A stretch of DNA of 64,000 nt from Sphingobacterium sp. SGR-19 (lineage in GTDB: Bacteria; Bacteroidota; Bacteroidia; Sphingobacteriales; Sphingobacteriaceae): the NCBI RefSeq assembly GCF_011043555.1, contig NZ_JAAKGS010000004.1, positions 186,001 through 250,000 of the forward strand, in the 5' to 3' direction. The translations under genes and the position numbers were made by a program. Positions 1 through 8,990 of the stretch are shown in pieces. How positions within the stretch are numbered: position 1 is the stretch's first letter; each line of letters starts with the position of its first letter. The notes under the pieces are model-generated. The model ran no database searches and was not told the DNA's origin. It worked only from the letters and a program-made list of their open reading frames with translations.

Positions 1-1
1 A

Positions 2-418
2 GCTTGGAAAGAGCATCTACGTGAAATGGATGACTTAAAGCAATCCGTACAAAATGCTGTCTATGAGCAAAAGGATCCTATTATTATTTACAAAATGGAA
101 GCCTACAACTTGTTCAAGAGTATGCTTGCTTCCATGAATAAAGAAATTGTAAGTTTCTTATTTAAAGGGGAAATTCCGGGCCAGCAGCAAGAACCACAAA
201 ATGTGCGGGAAGCACGCCCCATACAGCCACAGCCGGCACAGGTTCAGGCTACTAAAGCGGAGCTAGCATCGCCAACAGGTGTTTCTCAAGAAGATAAGGA
301 CACGCGCGAGCAACAGGTAACACAACCTATACGCAAAACGCAGACCGTGGGTAGAAATGATGAATGTCCCTGTGGGTCGGGCAAGAAATATAAAAACTGT
401 CACGGAAAAAACAATTAA
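2..418 (+). CDS. secA: SecA preprotein translocase ATPase, C-terminal end (partial)
   Basis: This is the last 138 codons of SecA, the ATPase that drives proteins through the SecYEG channel. The frame is open to the left edge, so the gene starts outside the window. The first residues (AWKEHLREMDDLKQSV, then YEQKDP and YKMEAYNLF) match the end of the SecA helical scaffold. A Gln/Pro-rich linker of about 70 residues follows. The tail carries the zinc-binding motif CPCGSGKKYKNCHG (Cys-X-Cys-X8-Cys-His), which is the SecB/lipid-binding end of the family. A SPOR protein follows 14 bases downstream on the same strand. I am very sure of the identity; only the truncation limits the entry. Confidence 0.97.
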   Translation, partial: AWKEHLREMDDLKQSVQNAVYEQKDPIIIYKMEAYNLFKSMLASMNKEIVSFLFKGEIPGQQQEPQNVREARPIQPQPAQVQATKAELASPTGVSQEDKDTREQQVTQPIRKTQTVGRNDECPCGSGKKYKNCHGKNN

Positions 419-432
419 AAAATTTACGGAAG

Positions 433-885
433 ATGTTATATAAAGGATTGATATTTGGTTTTATACTCATTGGATTAGCACAGGTTAGTAAGGCACAATC
501 GGGAATCGTTGAAGTGGAAAAGGATTCTTTGATTAACCTGTTGCAGGAATTCAGAGCAGAAAACGGTATCAATCCTACTACCGCCCGTATGATCAGTTTA
601 GGATCAAAAGTAGTCGACAAAAAGAGCGGAAAGCGGGTAAAAGTACGGGGGTTTCGTGTGCAGATATTTTCTGGGTCCAGCCGAAGCGATGCTTATGCCG
701 TACAATCTAGGTTTCAGACGTCTTATAAAGACATAGGAAGCTATGTAACCTATGACGAACCAAATTACAGAGTCAAGGTCGGCGATTTTAGAAGTCGATC
801 CGAAGCGACGAATTTTATGCGGGAGCTCCGCTCACAGTATAGTAATGTCTTCGTCTTCACCGAGGACGTTTGGGCGTACCAATAA
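433..885 (+). CDS. SPOR-domain exported protein
   Basis: A 150-residue protein with an N-terminal hydrophobic signal (about residues 1-21, ending SKAQ), so probably periplasmic. The C-terminal part, about residues 70-145, has the SPOR pattern: FRVQIFSGSSRSDA, then YVTYDEPNYRVKVGDFRSRSEA. SPOR domains bind denuded glycan strands of peptidoglycan, often at division sites. It sits just after secA and just before an M20 amidohydrolase on the same strand, so it may share their transcript. Its partner and exact role cannot be read from the sequence. Confidence 0.85.
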   Translation: MLYKGLIFGFILIGLAQVSKAQSGIVEVEKDSLINLLQEFRAENGINPTTARMISLGSKVVDKKSGKRVKVRGFRVQIFSGSSRSDAYAVQSRFQTSYKDIGSYVTYDEPNYRVKVGDFRSRSEATNFMRELRSQYSNVFVFTEDVWAYQ

Positions 886-896
886 GGAGAAAAATC

Positions 897-2090
897 ATGT
901 CTATGTTGAAAAAAAAGATAAAGCAACTTGCCGAAGACTTCTTTGAAGAAACAGTGGGATTTAGACGCCATTTGCATCAACATCCTGAATTATCATTTGA
1001 GGAATATGAGACATCTGCTTTTGTCAAACATCAACTAGAACGTTTAGGGATACCTCATGAGGACATGGCCAACACGGGTGTGGTGGGGCTCATTCACGGA
1101 GAGAAACCTTCGACACAGGTATTGGCTCTTCGGGCCGATATGGATGCTCTTCCTATACAGGAGGTAGAAGGGCGTAGTTATGGTTCACAGAATTTTGGCA
1201 TTATGCACGCCTGTGGACACGATGTGCATACCTCTTCGTTACTCGGTGTGGCGTCTATATTGCAATCCTTAAAAAGCGAATTCGGAGGTACCATAAAACT
1301 TATTTTTCAGCCGGGGGAGGAACGTTTACCTGGCGGTGCTTCCATTATGATTAAAGAAGGGGTACTGGAAAACCCAGCACCTACCGGTATTATCGGACAG
1401 CATGTAATGCCTTTCATCGAAACAGGTAAAGTGGGTTTTCGTGCCGGAAAATATATGGCATCCTGTGACGAACTTTTCATGACTGTAAAAGGTCGGGGCG
1501 GACATGGTGCACATCCACACCAAAACATAGATCCAATAGCAATTACCGCACAAATTATTACCGCGCTGCAACAAGTAGTCAGCCGAAATGCTGACCCGCG
1601 AATACCAACCGTTTTGTCTTGGGGAAAGATAGTGGGAAATGGTGCTACAAACGTTATTCCTGATGAGGTATATTTGGAAGGAACGTTCCGTACATTTGAC
1701 GAAAAGTGGCGGGAGGAGGCACATAAGCATATGGTGAAGATGGCAACAGGCATCGCAGAGAGTATGGGTGCAACGTGTGATCTTGAGGTACGAAAAGGGT
1801 ATCCTTTCCTCATTAACGAAGAACGGTTAACAACATCGTCCCGTACTTTTGCTGAGGAATATCTAGGGAAGGAAAATGTTGTTGAGTTGGATATATGGCC
1901 GGCTGCCGAAGATTTCTCTTACTATTCGCAAGAAACCAACGCTTGCTTTTATCGGTTAGGAACAGGAAATAAAGCGGCTGGAATTTCATCGGCTGTGCAT
2001 ACGCCAACCTTTGATATTGATGAAAATGCACTGAAAGTGAGTATAGGATTGATGTCATACATCACATTGCGACAACTTGGCGAGAATTAA
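897..2090 (+). CDS. M20-family amidohydrolase (N-acyl amino acid/hippurate hydrolase type)
   Basis: A 397-residue zinc hydrolase of the M20D type (hippurate hydrolase, IAA-amino-acid hydrolase, N-acyl-L-amino acid amidohydrolase). Visible marks are FRRHLHQHPELSFEE near the start, ALRADMDALPI, HACGHDVH (metal Cys/His), FQPGEE (catalytic and metal Glu), a dimerisation-domain motif GRGGHGAHPHQNIDPI, and the late WPAAEDFSYY. I chose the ATG at 897 because AAGGAGA lies at 884-890, six bases before it; an in-frame TTG at 870 lies inside the previous gene. No signal peptide, so cytoplasmic. The substrate is not clear from sequence. Confidence 0.92.
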   Translation: MSMLKKKIKQLAEDFFEETVGFRRHLHQHPELSFEEYETSAFVKHQLERLGIPHEDMANTGVVGLIHGEKPSTQVLALRADMDALPIQEVEGRSYGSQNFGIMHACGHDVHTSSLLGVASILQSLKSEFGGTIKLIFQPGEERLPGGASIMIKEGVLENPAPTGIIGQHVMPFIETGKVGFRAGKYMASCDELFMTVKGRGGHGAHPHQNIDPIAITAQIITALQQVVSRNADPRIPTVLSWGKIVGNGATNVIPDEVYLEGTFRTFDEKWREEAHKHMVKMATGIAESMGATCDLEVRKGYPFLINEERLTTSSRTFAEEYLGKENVVELDIWPAAEDFSYYSQETNACFYRLGTGNKAAGISSAVHTPTFDIDENALKVSIGLMSYITLRQLGEN

Positions 2091-2093
2091 AAA

Positions 2094-2657
2094 ATGTCCT
2101 CACACCATATTATTAGAGAAAATCAAGAACCGGCCTTGATTGTCGCCTCTTATGAAGCGCTCGATGAAGAATATATAGGACAACTTCTGGAGTGGAGCCC
2201 TACGGTAATAGCTAACGATGATACCGTAGATTTTTTCTTAGCCGCAGACATTAAAGTGGATATAGTGTTCAGTACGAAGGAAAGCGTATATGAGCAAGAG
2301 AAAATTAAAACCTTTTCAATAACAAAAGGCTTTATACCTGACGCATTAGATTATCTTATCTACCACAACCACAAAGCCATTAATATTGTTTGCGATGCAC
2401 CTGATGAAGCATTAAAAGCTTATTGTGCGGCAATTAACATTGTTGTGTTGTCTCATGGGATGCGATATGTATACATTCGTCATCGCTACGAAAAGTGGAA
2501 AGAAGCAGGCGCGCGTATTTCAGTTCCGGAAAACCGACTGAAATCGTTTGTCGGGCTTAAACAGATAAACCGGAATGAATTTTTAACAGAACAGGACGGT
2601 TTTATTTATCTGGAATTTAATTCTGATGAATATGTTTGTATAGGTGAAGAGATTTAA
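2094..2657 (+). CDS. Thiamine pyrophosphokinase-like protein, probably degenerate
   Basis: A 187-residue protein directly after the amidohydrolase (3-base gap). Its start (MSSHHIIRENQEPALIVASY) and overall pattern resemble a Bacteroidota family usually labelled thiamine pyrophosphokinase. That is from memory of the family, not a search. However, the aspartate-rich GDxDS-type motif that true thiamine pyrophosphokinases use to hold ATP and Mg is missing; the equivalent stretch reads VDIVFSTKESV. It may be an inactive or repurposed relative. No membrane segment or signal peptide. The gene end nearly touches the next gene, an acetyltransferase, so the two are probably co-transcribed. Confidence 0.5.
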   Translation: MSSHHIIRENQEPALIVASYEALDEEYIGQLLEWSPTVIANDDTVDFFLAADIKVDIVFSTKESVYEQEKIKTFSITKGFIPDALDYLIYHNHKAINIVCDAPDEALKAYCAAINIVVLSHGMRYVYIRHRYEKWKEAGARISVPENRLKSFVGLKQINRNEFLTEQDGFIYLEFNSDEYVCIGEEI

Positions 2658-2658
2658 A

Positions 2659-3150
2659 ATGTACACTATTCGAAAAGTAAGTAAGGAAGAAGCTGCGGTA
2701 ATCCATCGTTTAGGGACGGAAGTATACCATACGACCTATACGGCTATTTTAAGTCCTGCTCAAATAAATTTCATGTTGCGTAAAAATTATAGTCCCGAAG
2801 CCATCCAACAATCTATGTTAAATGGGCAAGATTTTTATCTTATTTTTCAAGAGGAGACACACCCTTTGGGTTTTATCGCTCTTCAAAAGAAGAGCGAAGA
2901 TATTCTACGAATAGAAAAACTATACCTTTTAGCTGATAGCCAAGGATTGGGTTTAGGCAAAAAATTAATTGACTTCGCGGTGGAAAAAGCTAAGGAGCTT
3001 GATTATTCGGCACTTGAGCTTAATGTAAATAGAGGAAACAAGGCATATCACTTCTATCTCAGACAGGGATTCCAAGTTATGAAGGAAGTGGATATACCTT
3101 ATTATGATTTTATCCTCGACGATTACGTTATGCAGCGACTAGTCCGTTAG
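2659..3150 (+). CDS. GNAT-family N-acetyltransferase
   Basis: A 163-residue acetyl-CoA-dependent acetyltransferase. The GNAT core is clear: IEKLYLLADSQGLGLGKKLIDFAVEKA (acetyl-CoA loop of Q/RxxGxG/A form) and then LNVNRGNKAYHFYLRQGFQ. I start it at the ATG at 2659, one base after the previous stop; a GTG at 2644 in the same frame would overlap the previous gene. The substrate is unknown. Its last 12 bases overlap the end of the M28 peptidase gene on the other strand. Confidence 0.88.
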   Translation: MYTIRKVSKEEAAVIHRLGTEVYHTTYTAILSPAQINFMLRKNYSPEAIQQSMLNGQDFYLIFQEETHPLGFIALQKKSEDILRIEKLYLLADSQGLGLGKKLIDFAVEKAKELDYSALELNVNRGNKAYHFYLRQGFQVMKEVDIPYYDFILDDYVMQRLVR

Positions 3151-4449
3151 CTTCTCTACACGTGATGGTGTTTGTGCTCCCGTGACAATTCCGATTACAC
3201 CTTTGGCAATGGCCTCGATACTCGATTTTATATTTCGAATATCTAAAGTAGAAAGCTCATCTTTTACGGTGTGGTAGTATTCGTCTTTGTCAATCTGCGA
3301 AGTAGAAAATGTATGTGCTGGAACGCCCAAAGCGGCTAATACGGCATTATCGCTTCGATAAAAGAGGTTTTGTTTCGGATAAGGATCGGGATGAAAGGTA
3401 AACGCGGTCCCTTCCAAGTTTTCCTGCATTAGTTCTGCCAGATTGGAATGATGATATCCTGTTACATAAAGGGTATTGGGTCCAAATTTCGAATCCTTGC
3501 CAATCATTTCTATATTAATCATCGCAATGACCTTATCCGCGTCGATATTATTAGAGAAGTATTTGGAGCCAAACATACCGATCTCTTCTGCTGTAAAGGC
3601 TACAAAAACCAACGTACGTTCATTGATATTTTCCTTTTTGAAATGTTTGGCCAATGCAATCATGGCAGTCGTGCCGGAGGCATCGTCATCCGCGCCGTTG
3701 GCGACGGAATCCTTTCCCACGGGGTCGAGGATACCAATATGGTCGTAATGGGCGGAGAAAACAACAAATTCGTCTGCTTTAGATTTTCCCGGAATAATAG
3801 CTGCAACGTTAAACAATGGGAAATCTTCTTTTACGGTGCGAGCTTCTACCTGAAAACTCTTTATATTCTTTTTCTTGATGGCAAACACCTTACTTGGGTT
3901 GTCGGTTACGCTTGCTTGTTTTGGAATGACGTTTTCACGTGAAAATATTTTTTTGAAGCGTGCCAACATAGGTGCAAAGGACGGATCTACCCAAATAATG
4001 CCGTGGTTTGGGTTATTCCGGACGATATCACGGAAACGCTCAGAGAAATCATCTCCTGCGCTGATTTCCATGACTTCTATTTCTGAATCTTGACTCCAAG
4101 ATAGATTGGGATTATTGTTCAATATAATAAATTCATCTACTTTTAATGCTTTCCCATTGATCTTGATGGACTCGTCTTCGGTAAAAACTTTCGTGACCTC
4201 AAATGTCTGACGGTAACTGTCTTCGGCATACGGCTGTAGACCCCCTTGGCGGAATTCTTCTGCGATAAAATTTGCTGCTCGGGCAATATCGGGGCTTAAT
4301 GCTGCTCTTCCTCGCATATCGTCGTCGGCAAGCGTAGAGATAATGCGTTTCACGTCCGTTGTTTCTACTATCTGGGCCGTAGTGAAGGTGGAGTATACGA
4401 CCAATTGTAGCAAAAGAGGGAAAGACCATCGTAAAAGTTTTGCGTTCAT
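3139..4449 (-). CDS. M28-family metallopeptidase, exported
   Basis: A 436-residue zinc exopeptidase of the M28 aminopeptidase group. An N-terminal hydrophobic segment (residues 8-25, ending FTTAQ) suggests secretion to periplasm or surface. The di-zinc ligands are visible: AHYDH (His234), NGADDDASG (Asp254), TAEEIGM (Glu288/Glu289) and a later Asp/His pair near HTFSTSQIDKDEYYHT. An inserted domain occupies about residues 85-210, between the N-terminal helices and the catalytic core. It is transcribed alone and ends tail to tail with the GNAT gene. Confidence 0.9.
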   Translation of the reverse strand: MNAKLLRWSFPLLLQLVVYSTFTTAQIVETTDVKRIISTLADDDMRGRAALSPDIARAANFIAEEFRQGGLQPYAEDSYRQTFEVTKVFTEDESIKINGKALKVDEFIILNNNPNLSWSQDSEIEVMEISAGDDFSERFRDIVRNNPNHGIIWVDPSFAPMLARFKKIFSRENVIPKQASVTDNPSKVFAIKKKNIKSFQVEARTVKEDFPLFNVAAIIPGKSKADEFVVFSAHYDHIGILDPVGKDSVANGADDDASGTTAMIALAKHFKKENINERTLVFVAFTAEEIGMFGSKYFSNNIDADKVIAMINIEMIGKDSKFGPNTLYVTGYHHSNLAELMQENLEGTAFTFHPDPYPKQNLFYRSDNAVLAALGVPAHTFSTSQIDKDEYYHTVKDELSTLDIRNIKSSIEAIAKGVIGIVTGAQTPSRVEKLTD

Positions 4450-4528
4450 AGTACAATATTAAGTATAGTTGGGTATAAAATTTGCATGATGTTGACGATA
4501 GGATTCGATTACGTGTTTTTAAAAGTAG

Positions 4529-4536
4529 TATCTTTG
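4529..4536 (+). promoter_or_regulatory. Promoter -7 box for the rhodanese gene
   Basis: TATCTTTG matches the Bacteroidota -7 consensus TAnnTTTG and lies 21 bases before the rhodanese ATG. No clear -33 TTG at the usual spacing was found. Confidence 0.55.
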
Positions 4537-4557
4537 ATTTAAAGAAAAGGAAAAAAT

Positions 4558-4872
4558 ATGAAAGAAGTTACAGTTCAGGAACTCAAAGAAATGATTGATC
4601 GCAACGATGATTTCCAGCTTATTGATGTGCGCGAGCCTTTTGAATATGAAGTTTCTAATTTAAATGGATTAAACATCCCGCTAGCAGGGATTGTAATTGA
4701 AGCAGACAAGGTCTCGAAAGATAGACCGGTGATTATTCAATGTCGTAGTGGTAAACGCAGTGCCCAGGCGGTTATGTTGTTGGAACAACAAGGATTCGAT
4801 AATTTGGCCAACTTGACAGGCGGTATCTTAGCATGGAAAGAAGAAATTGATCCGGAAATGGATGTTTATTAA
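4558..4872 (+). CDS. Single-domain rhodanese-like protein
   Basis: A 104-residue single rhodanese domain. The CDC25-like lead motif LIDVREPFEYE (residues 21-31) is present, and the active-site loop is QCRSGKRS with catalytic Cys62. Such proteins carry persulfide sulfur for sulfur transfer or cyanide detoxification. No signal peptide, so cytoplasmic. It stands alone between the divergent M28 peptidase gene and a strong terminator, with its own promoter box. The sulfur donor and acceptor are unknown. Confidence 0.92.
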   Translation: MKEVTVQELKEMIDRNDDFQLIDVREPFEYEVSNLNGLNIPLAGIVIEADKVSKDRPVIIQCRSGKRSAQAVMLLEQQGFDNLANLTGGILAWKEEIDPEMDVY

Positions 4873-4880
4873 CGTTCATA

Positions 4881-4926
4881 TCGATAATAAAAAAAGGAAA
4901 CATTAGTTTCCTTTTTTTATTATCGA
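4881..4926 (+). terminator. Very strong terminator after the rhodanese gene
   Basis: The arms 4881-4901 and 4906-4926 are perfect reverse complements (21 bp) around the loop ATTA. The stem core is GGAAAC/GTTTCC, followed by a run of seven T inside the right arm. It would work in either direction. Confidence 0.93.
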
Positions 4927-5119
4927 AAAAAGTTCTGGCTTTTTGGACAAAACTCTTAGCAGACATGGCTGTTTTTTATATAAAGCAAAATAAAAAGCAT
5001 ATTTCAACAAAAAAAATATAAATATTTGTTGCTGTGTGTATTTTGTGCTTAACTCAATTAAAGTTTGTTAATTTTAAAACGTAAAGCAAAACCAACATAA
5101 ATATATAAAAAACAATATT

Positions 5120-6544
5120 ATGGGGATGACCACTACAGCAAACAACAGCTTCTTTGAAAGTGTCCAGCGGAATTTTGACAAGGCCGCTCAATTTACGCGA
5201 TTTGACCAGGGAATTCTAGCCCAGATCAAAGCCTGTAATTCTATTCTTCGGGTAAAATTTCCCGTTAAGATTGGAGACAATATTGAGGTTATCGAAGCTT
5301 ATCGGGTACAACATTCACATCATAAGCTACCATGCAAAGGCGGGATCCGGTTTAGCTTGGAAGTAGATCAGGAGGAGGTTATGGCATTAGCAGCGTTGAT
5401 GACGTATAAATGTGCCATTGTAAACGTTCCTTTTGGTGGAGGAAAGGGAGGGATAAAAATAGATTCACGTAAATATTCCACTTTTGAGTTAGAAAAGATA
5501 ACACGTCGTTATACATCGGAGCTATGTAAGAAAAATTTTATCGGTCCAGGTATCGATGTTCCGGCACCGGACTATGGTACCGGAGCTCGTGAAATGAGTT
5601 GGATTGTGGATACCTATTCTTCTCTTAATCCTAATAATATCGATGCGCAGGCGTGTGTAACCGGAAAGCCAGTTTCTCAAGGAGGTGTCCGGGGGCGGAC
5701 TGAGGCTACAGGCTTAGGTGTATTCTTTGGTGTCCGCGAGGCATGCTCCTTTCAGGATGATATGGAGAAGCTGGGGCTTACTACGGGCATTGCTGGGAAA
5801 CGTGTTATTGTACAAGGGTTAGGAAATGTGGGATATCATGCTGCAAAGTATTTTCAGGAAGCAGGAGCAAAACTCGTCGGTTTAATTGAATATAATGGAG
5901 CAATCTATGACGAAAATGGGCTGGATGTTGACCAAGTGCAAGCGCATAGGCAAAAAACAGGAGGTATTCTTAATTACCCAGGGGCCATAAATTTTTCTAA
6001 TCCCGCAGAAGGATTGGAGCAGCCTTGCGATGTTTTGATTCCGGCAGCTTTAGAAAGTGTTATCCATAAAGATAATGCTGATCGGATACAAGCAAAAATT
6101 ATAGGAGAAGCGGCTAATGGTCCGTTGACATCTGATGCGGATATAATTCTGAACGAAAAAGGTGTTTTGGTAATTCCGGATATTTATCTGAATGCGGGAG
6201 GGGTTACCGTATCGTATTTCGAGTGGTTGAAAAATTTAAGCCATGTGCGTTACGGGCGTTTGGAAAAGCGTTTTGAAGAAAATATGTACAATGAGCTAAT
6301 CGATATTATCGAATCTACAACAGGAAAACGCGTTTCTGATCTGGAGCGCAAAACTATTTTACGTGGACCAGATGAAATAGATTTGGTGCATTCCGGACTG
6401 GAAGATACGATGATAGGTTCATATCGTGAGATTCGGGATATTTATAAGAACAGGGAGGGGGTAGAGGATTTACGGACGGCTGCTTTCATCTGTGCTATCG
6501 ATAAGATCGGAGTGGCTTATGAAGAGTTGGGAATTTTCCCATAA
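5120..6544 (+). CDS. Glutamate dehydrogenase (Glu/Leu/Phe/Val family)
   Basis: A 474-residue NAD(P)-dependent glutamate dehydrogenase, linking glutamate to 2-oxoglutarate and ammonia. Seen: the substrate region HKLPCKGGIRFS, the catalytic lysine motif FGGGKGGIK (Lys109), the catalytic aspartate in PAPDYGTG (Asp151), and the Rossmann loop VQGLGNVG (about 231-238). Length is slightly above the usual 410-450. It has its own AT-rich upstream region of about 190 bases. Cofactor preference cannot be told reliably by eye. Two small membrane proteins follow. Confidence 0.94.
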   Translation: MGMTTTANNSFFESVQRNFDKAAQFTRFDQGILAQIKACNSILRVKFPVKIGDNIEVIEAYRVQHSHHKLPCKGGIRFSLEVDQEEVMALAALMTYKCAIVNVPFGGGKGGIKIDSRKYSTFELEKITRRYTSELCKKNFIGPGIDVPAPDYGTGAREMSWIVDTYSSLNPNNIDAQACVTGKPVSQGGVRGRTEATGLGVFFGVREACSFQDDMEKLGLTTGIAGKRVIVQGLGNVGYHAAKYFQEAGAKLVGLIEYNGAIYDENGLDVDQVQAHRQKTGGILNYPGAINFSNPAEGLEQPCDVLIPAALESVIHKDNADRIQAKIIGEAANGPLTSDADIILNEKGVLVIPDIYLNAGGVTVSYFEWLKNLSHVRYGRLEKRFEENMYNELIDIIESTTGKRVSDLERKTILRGPDEIDLVHSGLEDTMIGSYREIRDIYKNREGVEDLRTAAFICAIDKIGVAYEELGIFP

Positions 6545-6568
6545 CCAAAGATTCTGTATTTTTGTTGG

Positions 6569-6868
6569 ATGAAGAATCTCATCCAACAAACCCAGCAAGC
6601 ATTTTATTTTAGCCTAGGGTTTTATATCCTGGCGTTTATATTGTGGGTATTAAACGTTTCTTTAGCTTACATTTTAATAAGCATGGCGTTGCTGCTGTCT
6701 TTGGTGTGGATACTTTTGGTTTTACGGGAAATTATGCTCTCGGTTAAGTTGACCAATACTGAGCGGATATTTTTAATTATTTTTATCATCTTTGGTAATA
6801 TTATAGCTGGGATGGCTTATTTCTTCTTTATGCGCGAAAAAGTCATAGGAAAACCCGTTAAAAAGTAA
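6569..6868 (+). CDS. Small membrane protein
   Basis: A 99-residue protein with three hydrophobic stretches, about residues 14-32, 34-52 and 66-86, ending in FFFMREK and a basic tail. I do not recognise a functional family. It starts 24 bases after glutamate dehydrogenase and is followed two bases later by another small membrane protein, so the two are probably translated from one transcript. Two or three inner-membrane helices are likely. Function unknown. Confidence 0.7.
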   Translation: MKNLIQQTQQAFYFSLGFYILAFILWVLNVSLAYILISMALLLSLVWILLVLREIMLSVKLTNTERIFLIIFIIFGNIIAGMAYFFFMREKVIGKPVKK

Positions 6869-6870
6869 AT

Positions 6871-7083
6871 ATGACAAAGTATTTTATCTTAAATATAGTT
6901 TTGAATCTCGCCATTGCGTTTTTGGTGTACAGCGGCATCGTGTCTTTCCAAACAGGAAACCATCTTTTTTTGTTCATCTCTATAGCGCTGCTGGTGGTAT
7001 TGATCTATTTCAAAGTGGTCTTGTTGAAAGTGGTGAAGAGAAATGTAAGGGAGGGAAAACAGCAACCGAAAGGAAAAAAATAG
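6871..7083 (+). CDS. Very small membrane protein
   Basis: A 70-residue protein with two hydrophobic segments (about residues 4-21 and 29-49), followed by a strongly basic tail (VVKRNVREGKQQPKGKK). It starts two bases after the previous small membrane gene, which supports translational coupling. No known domain. Probably an inner-membrane two-helix protein with its positive tail in the cytoplasm. Confidence 0.6.
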   Translation: MTKYFILNIVLNLAIAFLVYSGIVSFQTGNHLFLFISIALLVVLIYFKVVLLKVVKRNVREGKQQPKGKK

Positions 7084-7126
7084 AGACGCAATACCTCGCG
7101 TCCCTATATTGAATATGATAGTATTC

Positions 7127-8209
7127 TTATTTAACAAAAGGAGCTTTTTTAACGACAGCTTTTACTGCCTGATTTCGGATGGATATATATATATCCGTTC
7201 CTTCTTTAGCAAAAGCTGCATCGACATAACCCAAACCAATGGATTTTTTTAGCGTTGGTGATTGTGTACCTGAAGTTACACGTCCAATCTTATTGCCGTC
7301 GGCATCAACAATTTCATAATCGTGGCGGGGGATCCCGCGTTCAAGCATTTCAAAACCTACCAGTTTCTGGGAAACACCATTTTCTTTTTCAGCTTTTAAG
7401 TTCTTGCTATTTACAAAATCACTCGTGAATTTTGTCACCCAGCCTAGACCTGCGGCGAATGGAGAAGTATGTTCATCAATATCGTTTCCATACAAACAAA
7501 AGCCCATTTCCAAACGTAACGTATCACGCGCGCCAAGACCAATGGGTTTTATGCCGTATGCGGCACCGGCTTCAAAGATTGCATTCCAAACTTTCTTGGC
7601 GTCTTCATTAGCTACGTAGATTTCAAATCCCCCAGCACCTGTATAACCCGTAGCGGATACCAGTACGTTTGATACGTTAGCGAATGTGCCTTTTCTAAAA
7701 GTATAATACTCCATCTCTGCTAGTTCGATATCGGTTAGAGATTGTAAAGCTTCGGCGGCTTTGGGACCTTGGACAGCAAATAACGATGTTTTGTCCGAAA
7801 TATCTTTCATTTCCACCCCATACGTGTTATATTTACTAATCCAGTTCCAGTCTTTCTCTATATTGGATGCATTCACGACTAATAAATAAGTCTGTTTATC
7901 GATGCGGTAAGTTAGAAAATCGTCAACAATACCCCCTGTTTCGTTTGGTATATAGGCGTATTGTATCTTGCCATCGTACAACTTGGAAACGTCATTTGAT
8001 GATATTTTTTGAATCAAATCCATTGCTTTTTCGCCTTTTAGAATGAATTCGCCCATGTGGCTCACGTCGAAGACGCCCACCGCGGTGCGTACAGTTTCGT
8101 GCTCATCGTTGATCCCTGAATATTGAACAGGCATATTGAACCCCGCAAAAGGTACCATTTTAGCACCAAGCGCTATATGATGCTCGGCTAACGCAATGTT
8201 TTTAATCAT
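7127..8209 (-). CDS. gcvT: Aminomethyltransferase, glycine cleavage T protein
   Basis: A 360-residue T protein. It takes the aminomethyl group from the lipoyl H protein and passes the carbon to tetrahydrofolate, releasing ammonia. The N-terminus ([24 protein letters not shown]), [21 protein letters not shown] and the late [20 protein letters not shown] all fit GcvT. The length is standard. The P protein gene gcvP lies 12 kb away in this window and no gcvH was seen, so the system is split. A TATTTTTG box at 8226-8233 on the minus strand could be its promoter. Confidence 0.96.
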   Translation of the reverse strand: MIKNIALAEHHIALGAKMVPFAGFNMPVQYSGINDEHETVRTAVGVFDVSHMGEFILKGEKAMDLIQKISSNDVSKLYDGKIQYAYIPNETGGIVDDFLTYRIDKQTYLLVVNASNIEKDWNWISKYNTYGVEMKDISDKTSLFAVQGPKAAEALQSLTDIELAEMEYYTFRKGTFANVSNVLVSATGYTGAGGFEIYVANEDAKKVWNAIFEAGAAYGIKPIGLGARDTLRLEMGFCLYGNDIDEHTSPFAAGLGWVTKFTSDFVNSKNLKAEKENGVSQKLVGFEMLERGIPRHDYEIVDADGNKIGRVTSGTQSPTLKKSIGLGYVDAAFAKEGTDIYISIRNQAVKAVVKKAPFVK

Positions 8210-8312
8210 GATATCTAAATTTTTCCAAAAATAGGCAAAAAAAGACCATTTATATTCCCATTTGTTGTGCTATTTTCAATTCACGCAAACGATTTTACGC
8301 TATCGCTTTGTA

Positions 8313-8990
8313 TTATAAATCCAAAATTTGTCGTACACGGGTAAATTCCGAATGTGTGGGCGCTTCAATATTAATTTCTTGCTGGGTTCTCGGGTGTTCA
8401 AAGGATAATTTTTGTGCGTGGAGCATCATGGTGTCCATGGAAAACTGCTCTTTCCAAAGTTTGTTTTGCTTATTGCAGCCATGAGGTCTATCGCCTAAAA
8501 TAGGATGGGAAATATGAGCGAGGTGCTTACGAATTTGGTGCATCCGGCCCGTCTCCGGCCTGACTTCCAATAGGGAGTAACGAGAAGTAGCGTGTTTGCC
8601 AAAAGGGAGTGCAACCTCCGCACGGGATGACGTTCGGTAGTGTGTAATGGCATCTTGCAAGGAATTGTTTTCCTTACGAAGAGGATAATCAATTGTCCCT
8701 TGGTCATCGGTGTAGCCTCGTACTATGGCCCAATATATTTTCGTTACATTTTTGTTAGCAAAGAGTTGTTGTGTAAGCGAGTCCATTTCCTTATTTCGTG
8801 CGAAGAGCAGAATACCGCCGGTCTTGCGATCTAAACGATGGACGGGGTATACTGCTTGCTGTATCTGATCCCGTAAAAGTTGTAGAGCAAATTCGGAGGT
8901 ATCCGCCGCAATAGACGATCGATGTACCAATAATCCATGCGGCTTGTTAATAGCAATTAAATCCTGATCTGCATATAGAATGTCTAACAT
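8313..8990 (-). CDS. truC: RluA-family pseudouridine synthase, TruC-like
   Basis: A 225-residue pseudouridine synthase. The catalytic motif VHRLDRKTGGILLFARN carries the essential Asp, and GRMHQIRKHLAHISHPILGD is the RluA-family RNA-binding signature. The short length and lack of an S4 domain, with a start like LDILYADQDLIAINKPHGLLVHRS, resemble TruC (tRNA position 65) more than RluC/RluD. Cytoplasmic. Its start codon touches the stop codon of the gene upstream (8990 shared), so the two are coupled. The family is certain; the exact target is inferred. Confidence 0.88.
   Translation of the reverse strand: MLDILYADQDLIAINKPHGLLVHRSSIAADTSEFALQLLRDQIQQAVYPVHRLDRKTGGILLFARNKEMDSLTQQLFANKNVTKIYWAIVRGYTDDQGTIDYPLRKENNSLQDAITHYRTSSRAEVALPFGKHATSRYSLLEVRPETGRMHQIRKHLAHISHPILGDRPHGCNKQNKLWKEQFSMDTMMLHAQKLSFEHPRTQQEINIEAPTHSEFTRVRQILDL

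Noticed and set aside
870..896. TTG start for the M20 amidohydrolase at 870
   Set aside because: It lies in the previous gene, and the AAGGAGA site fits the ATG at 897 instead.
1307..1813. 168-residue open frame opposite the M20 gene
   Set aside because: Antisense to clear coding sequence with a recognised family; no support of its own.
7085..7102. Hairpin GACGC/GCGTC after the small membrane protein gene
   Set aside because: Only five pairs and no T run; too weak to call a terminator.
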